The notes beneath the pieces are model-generated. The model was not told the origin of the DNA and searched no databases. It saw only the letters and a program-made list of their open reading frames with translations. From Paludibacter jiangxiensis (GTDB taxonomy: Bacteria; Bacteroidota; Bacteroidia; Bacteroidales; Paludibacteraceae), in the NCBI GenBank assembly GCA_945870155.1, contig CAMBSB010000012.1, positions 1 through 59,657 on the forward strand: 59,657 nucleotides of DNA, in the 5' to 3' direction. Below, piece after piece: positions 54,987 to 59,657 of the stretch. The number at the start of each line of letters is the position of its first letter. Positions within the stretch are counted from its first letter, which is position 1. The translations under genes were made by a program, and so were the position numbers.

Positions 54987-56000
54987 ATGCAAAGCGAAAA
55001 TAAAACATTTGATGATTTAATGATAGATTACTTTTCGGGAATGATTTCCGAGAGAGATCAGAAGCAACTTTCGGAGCTTTTGAAATCGAACGTTGAATTG
55101 AAAAAGCAGTTTGACGAAATGTCGAAATTGCACGCTATTGCGTTTACGCCACAAATGGAAGCCGCAAAACAGGCTAATTATCAAAAATTAATAGCACAAA
55201 TTAACGAAACACCTGCTATTGTCGCACCTCGCACCTGGATGTATAGTTTCAGAAATATTGCTGCCATTATTGCATTGGTTATTTCTGTGTCAGTTGCTTC
55301 ATTTTATATTTACCGCGATATTTCGTCGCCTGACGATATGGCATTTCAGTATGAAACTTTTTCGCCCATTGGTTCGCAAACAAAAATTATTCTTCCTGAT
55401 AGCACTGTGGTTTGGCTCAATTCGGGTTCTACCTTGAAATACAACAGGTCGTTTGGTAAAAAAAGCAGGGAAGTAGCCCTAGCGGGTGAAGGCTATTTTG
55501 AAGTAAAAAAGGATAAAACAAAACCATTTACTGTACACACCGACTCGATCAATGTGAATGTGTTGGGAACGGTTTTTAATGTTAGAGCTTATACAGAGGA
55601 TGCAACTGTAATTGTCAATTTGATGGAAGGTTCTGTTAATGTATCATTGCCAAAAGCAACTAATGAAGGATCACTTATTATGAAACCAAACGAGAGATTG
55701 GTTTTTAATAAACAGACTAAAAAGATTAAAACTTCTGAAACGGATGCTTCCCGATCAGCCTTATGGACTACGGGTAAGCTGTGTTTTGTAGATGCTACAT
55801 TGGAACAAATCACAAAAGACTTAGAGCGCAAGTATAATGTGGAAATTCAAATTGCAAACGACAAAATCAAGAATGAAATCTTTTCAGGTAGTCTTAATTT
55901 GAATCTCTCTCTCAAAGAGGTTCTTTCGTATATTGATGTGGACAAAAAATTCAGCATCAATCAAAGTGGTGATACGATAGTTGTTAGAGTGAAACAATAA
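54987..56000 (+). CDS. FecR-type anti-sigma factor, first copy
   Basis: A 337-residue inner-membrane anti-sigma factor. The cytoplasmic N-terminal part (about 1-80, FDDLMIDYFSGMISERDQKQLSELL) should bind the ECF sigma factor. One membrane helix (about 85-105, AAIIALVISVSVASFYIY) leads to the periplasmic FecR domain with GSQTKIILPDSTVVWLNSGSTLKY, REVALAGEGYFEV, VLGTVFNVRAY and VNLMEGSVNV, then a C-terminal DUF4974/STN-like region (CFVDATLEQITKDLERKYNVEIQI). It is paralogous to the copy at 57920. Confidence 0.94.
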   Translation: MQSENKTFDDLMIDYFSGMISERDQKQLSELLKSNVELKKQFDEMSKLHAIAFTPQMEAAKQANYQKLIAQINETPAIVAPRTWMYSFRNIAAIIALVISVSVASFYIYRDISSPDDMAFQYETFSPIGSQTKIILPDSTVVWLNSGSTLKYNRSFGKKSREVALAGEGYFEVKKDKTKPFTVHTDSINVNVLGTVFNVRAYTEDATVIVNLMEGSVNVSLPKATNEGSLIMKPNERLVFNKQTKKIKTSETDASRSALWTTGKLCFVDATLEQITKDLERKYNVEIQIANDKIKNEIFSGSLNLNLSLKEVLSYIDVDKKFSINQSGDTIVVRVKQ

Positions 56001-56232
56001 TATGAAGGGATTCCTCGCTACGCTTACCAATAACATAATTGAATATTTAACCACAAAAGGAAACAAAAAAAATAATTTTCTATAACGAAAATTTACTTTT
56101 GTGTATCTTATGTGTTCTTTTGTGGTTCAAACATTATTCTTTGTTTACCATGTCTTGACCATATTTTAGTACAAAATTTTGGGGGCGCAATCTCAGAATG
56201 AGAACATCGCCTTTTTTTCAATACCCGTCGCC
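56001..56232. repeat. Left flanking repeat of the fic gene (split copy)
   Basis: Two pieces match the single element at 57594-57660: 56001-56020 (GAAGGGATTCCTCGCTACGC) and 56196-56232, which agrees with 57624-57660 at 35 of 37 bases. Between them is about 170 bp holding an 11-bp inverted repeat, AACCACAAAAG (56049-56059) and CTTTTGTGGTT (56117-56127). Confidence 0.75.
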
Positions 56233-56250
56233 TATACGTGTATAAAAGAA

Positions 56251-56329
56251 AATGCAACGAATAAAGTCCTTAATCGTTGTAAATAATGCAACGAATAAGA
56301 TTGAGTGCAGAGAATAATGTGTATATTTG
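56251..56329 (+). promoter_or_regulatory. Candidate operator and promoter of the fic gene
   Basis: A 14-bp direct repeat AATGCAACGAATAA occurs at 56251-56264 and 56285-56298, with an inverted CGTTGT-type half-site (about 56275) between them. ATTG at 56300-56303 and TATATTTG at 56322-56329 with an 18-bp spacer form a promoter whose -33 box directly follows the second repeat. A third ACAACGAATG overlaps the ATG. Confidence 0.5.
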
Positions 56330-56347
56330 TCGCAAAATTTACAACGA

Positions 56348-57451
56348 ATGAGTAATTATATTCACGAAAAAGAGTTTTGGCCAAACTTTACCTGGAAAAG
56401 TGACGAATTTATTGGCCTACTGAGCGAGGCCAGAAATCTACAAGGTCGTTTGATTGGTAAAATGGAAACCTTAGGCTTTGAATTGAGGGATGAAGCTTTA
56501 CTAGAAACATTGACATTGGACGTTCTAAAGTCAGCCGAAATTGAAGGAGAACTTTTAAACCCGGAACAGGTTAGGTCATCTATTGCAAAAATGTTGGGAT
56601 TAGAATTTGCAGGTTCAGTTGCATCGGACAGAAATGTTGAGGGAATGGTACAGATGATGCTAGATGCCACACAAAACTGCTATAAACCTTTAACGGCTGA
56701 AAGACTTTTTGACTGGCATGCAGCGTTGTTCCCAATGGGTAGAAGTGGAATATTCAAAATAACAGTTGGCGATTGGCGAAAAGACACTGCCGGAACAATG
56801 CAAGTAGTTTCAGGTGCCGCAGGAAGAGAAAAAGTCCATTTTCAAGCACCAGATGCCAATTTAATTGAAAAAGAAATGATTCGTTTTCTGGAATGGTTTA
56901 ACGGAGAACAAAAAGTTGATTTAGTTATTAAGGCAGCAGTTGCACACCTCTGGTTTGTTACGATTCACCCTTTTCAGGATGGCAACGGCCGAATAACAAG
57001 AGCATTAACTGATATGTTGTTAGCACGGTCAGATAAAAGCACACAACGATTTTATAGTATGTCGGCCCAAATTCGGATTGAAAGAAAGCAATATTACGAA
57101 AAACTTGAAAGCACTCAAAAGGGAGACCTTGACATTACCGATTGGATAGAATGGTTTTTAAGTTGCTTGATAAATGCCTTAAAATCAACGGACGAAATTC
57201 TAAACAGAGTCTTATATAAAGCTGATTTTTGGAGTAAGCATTCGAAAACTATCATTAACGAAAGGCAAAAAAAGGTCTTGAACAAACTATTGGATGGATT
57301 TGAAGGAAAAATGACTTCAATGAAATGGGCGAAAATTGCTAAATGCTCCAAAGATACAGCAATTAGAGATATTAATGATTTAATTCATAAAAATGTATTG
57401 CAGAAAGAGGTTGCCGGAGGACGAAGCACAAATTACGAATTGCTAAATTGA
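56348..57451 (+). CDS. Fic-family AMP-transferase-like protein with N-terminal inhibitory motif
   Basis: A 367-residue Fic/DOC protein. An N-terminal DUF4172-like segment (about 1-40, YIHEKEFWPNFTW) is followed by the inhibitory helix with SAEIEG (Ser62 to Gly67), which fits the [S/T]xxxE[G/N] motif of class II Fic proteins. The catalytic loop HPFQDGNGRITRA starts at His207 and is intact. The last ~80 residues look like a winged-helix DNA-binding region (MTSMKWAKIAKCSKDTAIRDINDLI). Fic enzymes transfer AMP from ATP to proteins. Start is the ATG at 56348. Its position between two fecR genes is unusual, and repeats flank it. Confidence 0.93.
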   Translation: MSNYIHEKEFWPNFTWKSDEFIGLLSEARNLQGRLIGKMETLGFELRDEALLETLTLDVLKSAEIEGELLNPEQVRSSIAKMLGLEFAGSVASDRNVEGMVQMMLDATQNCYKPLTAERLFDWHAALFPMGRSGIFKITVGDWRKDTAGTMQVVSGAAGREKVHFQAPDANLIEKEMIRFLEWFNGEQKVDLVIKAAVAHLWFVTIHPFQDGNGRITRALTDMLLARSDKSTQRFYSMSAQIRIERKQYYEKLESTQKGDLDITDWIEWFLSCLINALKSTDEILNRVLYKADFWSKHSKTIINERQKKVLNKLLDGFEGKMTSMKWAKIAKCSKDTAIRDINDLIHKNVLQKEVAGGRSTNYELLN

Positions 57452-57543
57452 GACAAATGCCAGCAGGTAATATGCACTCTTATACCAATTAATTAATTCA
57501 TGTCATAAATTTCAATTTGAAAATAATTGAATTGAGATAAATA

Positions 57544-57578
57544 ACCACAGACTAATTCGAAAAAGATTAGTCTGTGGT
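57544..57578 (+). terminator. Hairpin after fic
   Basis: A perfect 13-bp stem (ACCACAGACTAAT at 57544-57556 against its complement at 57566-57578), loop of nine, with only a short T-run (TCATTTAA) after it. It lies 93 bp past the fic stop and may end the transcript, but is weak as an intrinsic terminator. Confidence 0.5.
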
Positions 57579-57593
57579 CATTTAAGATAACAA

Positions 57594-57710
57594 GATGAAG
57601 TAGGGATTCCTCGCTTCGCGTCGGAATGACAGCATCGCCTTTTTTTCAATACCCGTCGCCGACTGGCAGTGGAATTTTGAAGTTCTGTAGTGCGACGGGT
57701 TCGGAAGGCG
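57594..57710. repeat. Right flanking repeat of the fic gene, with an inverted repeat
   Basis: 57594-57660 is the unbroken counterpart of the split element at 56001-56232. It continues into a dyad: ACCCGTCGC (57651-57659) against GCGACGGGT (57692-57700), with outer CGCCTT (57636-57641) against AAGGCG (57705-57710). The rest of the gap to 57919 is a relatively G/C-rich, non-coding stretch (to about 57780) and then an A/T-rich one with a C-T-T-T motif; nothing else was identified. Confidence 0.7.
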
Positions 57711-57919
57711 TTTGGTGCCTGTCTGTGAGAGTTTCACTGAGTGTGGATTTTTTGTGCGAGGAAGTTGAAGCCCTCACTAATTTACATTTTATTTGTCAGT
57801 TTTCCATTACTTTCTTTTTTTGCAGAAAAAATAAAAAAACGTTGATTTAGCCTAAACGTTTACTTGTCGAAATGTGTATTTAGTTATAGATAGCAATAAA
57901 AAGCGCTCTAACATATTAA

Positions 57920-58927
57920 ATGCTTGATAAAACAAAACAATTCGAGAAGCTAATGATGCAATATTTATCGGAAACTATTTCTGATAATGATAAACATATG
58001 TTAGCAGACATTCTTAACTCCGGCCCCAACTACAAAGCCCGTTACAACGAAATGGTTAAAACAAGAGCCGTTTCGCTTATTCCGGTTATCGAAGCTCACA
58101 AAACTTCGAATTACAAACAGTTTATTCAACTTCTAAATAATGGCTTAACTTTCAACAGTCAGCCCAAATTTTTGCAATACTTCATTCGAATTGCAGCCAT
58201 CATTATCTTCGTATTTTCTACTTCAGTTTCCGGTTATTATATTTATACCGAATTTACTTCACGAAATAATATGATGAGTTATGAAACTATTGTGCCTCAT
58301 GGTTCGCAGTCCAAAATTGTGTTGCCCGATGGTACAATTGCCTGGTTGAACTCGGGCTCTATCCTGAAATACAATACCAACTACGGGAATAAAAACAGAA
58401 CAGTTTATTTAACCGGTGAGGGTTATTTTGATGTGCAGAAAGACCCTGAAAAACCATTTTTTGTATATGCCAACGATATAAAGGTTAAAGTGCTGGGTAC
58501 TGTATTTAATGTTCGCGCTTATAACGACGAAGCAACGGTTGAGGTGAATCTGATAGAGGGAAAAGTGGACATTTCTTCCACTGAAAATAAAGCTTCACAA
58601 GTTTTGAGTTTAAAACCCAATGAAAAAATGGTTTTTAACAAACAACACAAAACCATACGGGCTTATAAAGTAGATGCAGCACGTGCCTCAACCTGGACAA
58701 CAGGAAAATTGTGTTTTGTTGATGCGTCTTTAGAAGATATTTCGAAAGATCTGGAAAGAAAATACGATGTTCAAATAAGTATTCAGACCCAAAAAATTAA
58801 AAACGAATTATTTTCAGGTAGCTTGGATTTGAATCAACCAATCGAAAAGGTATTAGAATATATTGATGTGGACAAAAAATATCACAGAACATTTAAAGGA
58901 AAAGAAATATTGATAACAAATAATTAA
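57920..58927 (+). CDS. FecR-type anti-sigma factor, second copy
   Basis: A 335-residue FecR protein of the same architecture as the copy at 54987: cytoplasmic N-terminal domain (FEKLMMQYLSETISDNDKHMLADIL), one membrane helix (about 90-107, IAAIIIFVFSTSVSGYYIY), FecR domain (GSQSKIVLPDGTIAWLNSGSILKY, RTVYLTGEGYFDV, VLGTVFNVRAYND, VNLIEGKVDI) and the C-terminal STN-like region (CFVDASLEDISKDLERKYDVQISI). The two copies are clearly paralogs from an older duplication. This copy is next to the SusC receptor, so it is the more likely physiological partner. Confidence 0.94.
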   Translation: MLDKTKQFEKLMMQYLSETISDNDKHMLADILNSGPNYKARYNEMVKTRAVSLIPVIEAHKTSNYKQFIQLLNNGLTFNSQPKFLQYFIRIAAIIIFVFSTSVSGYYIYTEFTSRNNMMSYETIVPHGSQSKIVLPDGTIAWLNSGSILKYNTNYGNKNRTVYLTGEGYFDVQKDPEKPFFVYANDIKVKVLGTVFNVRAYNDEATVEVNLIEGKVDISSTENKASQVLSLKPNEKMVFNKQHKTIRAYKVDAARASTWTTGKLCFVDASLEDISKDLERKYDVQISIQTQKIKNELFSGSLDLNQPIEKVLEYIDVDKKYHRTFKGKEILITNN

Positions 58928-59015
58928 AGAAACCATGAATACACTTTAACAGGATAAAATGATAATCACTCTATTTGCATAAAAATTAAAGAAAACTTTA
59001 GGTCAAATAACAAAA

Positions 59016-59657
59016 ATGAAAATCAAAATGACAAAAAAAAATCAAATGGGGTTGCAAATCCCCTTAAAACTTTGTAAGTCATTTCTCAAACGGACTTTAT
59101 TTCTAAGCATTGCAGTTTTTCTGTTTATTTCTACTGCATCAGCTCAGGATAAGAAAATAACAATAATGCAAACCAACAAACAATTAAGCGAAATTCTAAA
59201 TGAAATTGAAGCTAAAAGTGGATACTCTTTTCTGGTTCGTAGTTCAGATTTGGATTTGAAGCAAATTGTGTCTATTGATGTAAAAGATAAAAGTATAAAT
59301 GAAATCCTTTCAATTTTTTTTAAGAACAAAGGAATAAATTACGAAATCAACGGAAAAAGTATATCTATATTTATACCACAGAAACCTACAGAGAAAGCAA
59401 TTACTACTAGTCCCTTAAAAAAAATCACCGGCTTGGTAACCGATGAAAAAGGCGACCCGATAATTGGAGCAACCATTATCGTTAAAGGTGCCGACAAAGG
59501 TACAGTTACGGATATAAACGGGGCATTCTCCATTGAAGCCGGAAACCAATCGGTGTTACAAATTTCGTATATCGGATATATTGCAAAAGAAGTGAAACCC
59601 GGAAACGATGAGCGGGTAACTGTAAAGATGGCTGAAGATACCCGTAATCTTGAGGAG
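59016..59657 (+). CDS. SusC-type TonB-dependent receptor, N-terminal part
   Basis: The window ends inside this gene; 214 residues are visible and the frame stays open. A signal peptide (about 25-45, ending ASAQ) is followed by an STN domain (about 47-120, with QLSEILNEIEAKSGYSFLVRSSDLDLKQIVSIDVKD and INEILSIFFKNKGINYEI), which in this family contacts FecR. A carboxypeptidase-regulatory-like domain (about 133-200, GLVTDEKGDPIIGATIIVKGADKGTVTDINGAFSIEA) leads to the plug region beginning EDTRNLEE. The STN domain marks it as a signalling receptor. The first ATG at 59016 was taken; another in-frame ATG lies at 59028. Confidence 0.92.
   Translation, partial: MKIKMTKKNQMGLQIPLKLCKSFLKRTLFLSIAVFLFISTASAQDKKITIMQTNKQLSEILNEIEAKSGYSFLVRSSDLDLKQIVSIDVKDKSINEILSIFFKNKGINYEINGKSISIFIPQKPTEKAITTSPLKKITGLVTDEKGDPIIGATIIVKGADKGTVTDINGAFSIEAGNQSVLQISYIGYIAKEVKPGNDERVTVKMAEDTRNLEE

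Noticed and set aside
57626-57850. 74-codon open frame before the second fecR
   Set aside because: It runs through the repeated, inverted-repeat DNA, and the product has no credible start, family pattern or partner.
1-59657. tRNA, rRNA, transposase and phage genes
   Set aside because: No cloverleaf with a GGTTCGAATCC-type arm outside coding DNA, no rRNA-like block, and no DDE, HUH or recombinase protein was seen on either strand.

Overview
The window is low-GC DNA from a member of the Bacteroidota, most probably a Bacteroidales-type anaerobe. The evidence is an LpxC-FabZ fusion, a PorP/PorK/PorL/PorM/PorN (GldKLMN) type IX secretion cluster, a secreted glycosidase ending in a type IX sorting domain, a SusC-type receptor with an STN domain behind an ECF sigma/FecR pair, a SusR-like hybrid two-component sensor, and repeated matches to the Bacteroidota promoter pattern TTTG-N18..22-TAnnTTTG. 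No tRNA, rRNA, CRISPR array, transposase or integrase was found.

Layout. 1-5.5 kb (minus): 2-oxoacid:ferredoxin oxidoreductase (korA and the start of korB), asnS, and a GldJ-like lipoprotein, two of these units ending in clear terminators. 5.9-8.3 kb: folP-cdaA facing an orphan OmpR-type regulator. 8.6-14.9 kb is an accessory island: a HigBA-type toxin-antitoxin pair, a T9SS-exported GH5 glycosidase, a two-gene module between two copies of a repeat (A), and a YhcG/DUF1016 nuclease-like gene between two copies of a second repeat (B). 15-24.2 kb: PHP-family histidinol-phosphatase-like gene, GtrB/GtrA-type glycolipid genes, glnS, then the lipid A block lpxD, lpxC-fabZ, lpxA with an HD phosphohydrolase upstream.

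24.7-31.9 kb: an exported Cys-rich membrane protein, a sigma-54 response regulator overlapping a hybrid kinase with its own HPt domain, a short-chain dehydrogenase, a PduO-type cobalamin adenosyltransferase and a DUF2795 protein. 32.1-38.2 kb: porP-porK-porL-porM-porN, closed by a strong terminator; PorK lacks the usual lipobox cysteine. 38.3-45.3 kb: a NarL-type regulator, mnmA, and rimP-nusA-infB with a consensus promoter and a leader hairpin. 45.7-52.6 kb: a GH2 beta-galactosidase-like enzyme convergent with a SusR-like hybrid sensor, sharing a bidirectional terminator. 52.7-59.7 kb: simple-sequence repeats leading into an unknown gene, then ECF sigma, FecR, Fic, a second FecR and the start of a SusC receptor. 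The fic gene lies between two copies of a non-coding repeat.

How parts fit together: PorKLMN and PorP would form the export machine for the GH5 enzyme and similar cargo. The GH2/hybrid-sensor pair and the sigma/FecR/SusC set are separate glycan-response modules. The least explained parts are the A/B repeat-bounded modules (11.6-14.8 kb), the fic insertion between paralogous anti-sigma genes (56.0-57.7 kb), and the unknown gene whose leader is made of simple repeats (52.9-53.9 kb). All functional calls come from reading motifs by eye; no database search was run.
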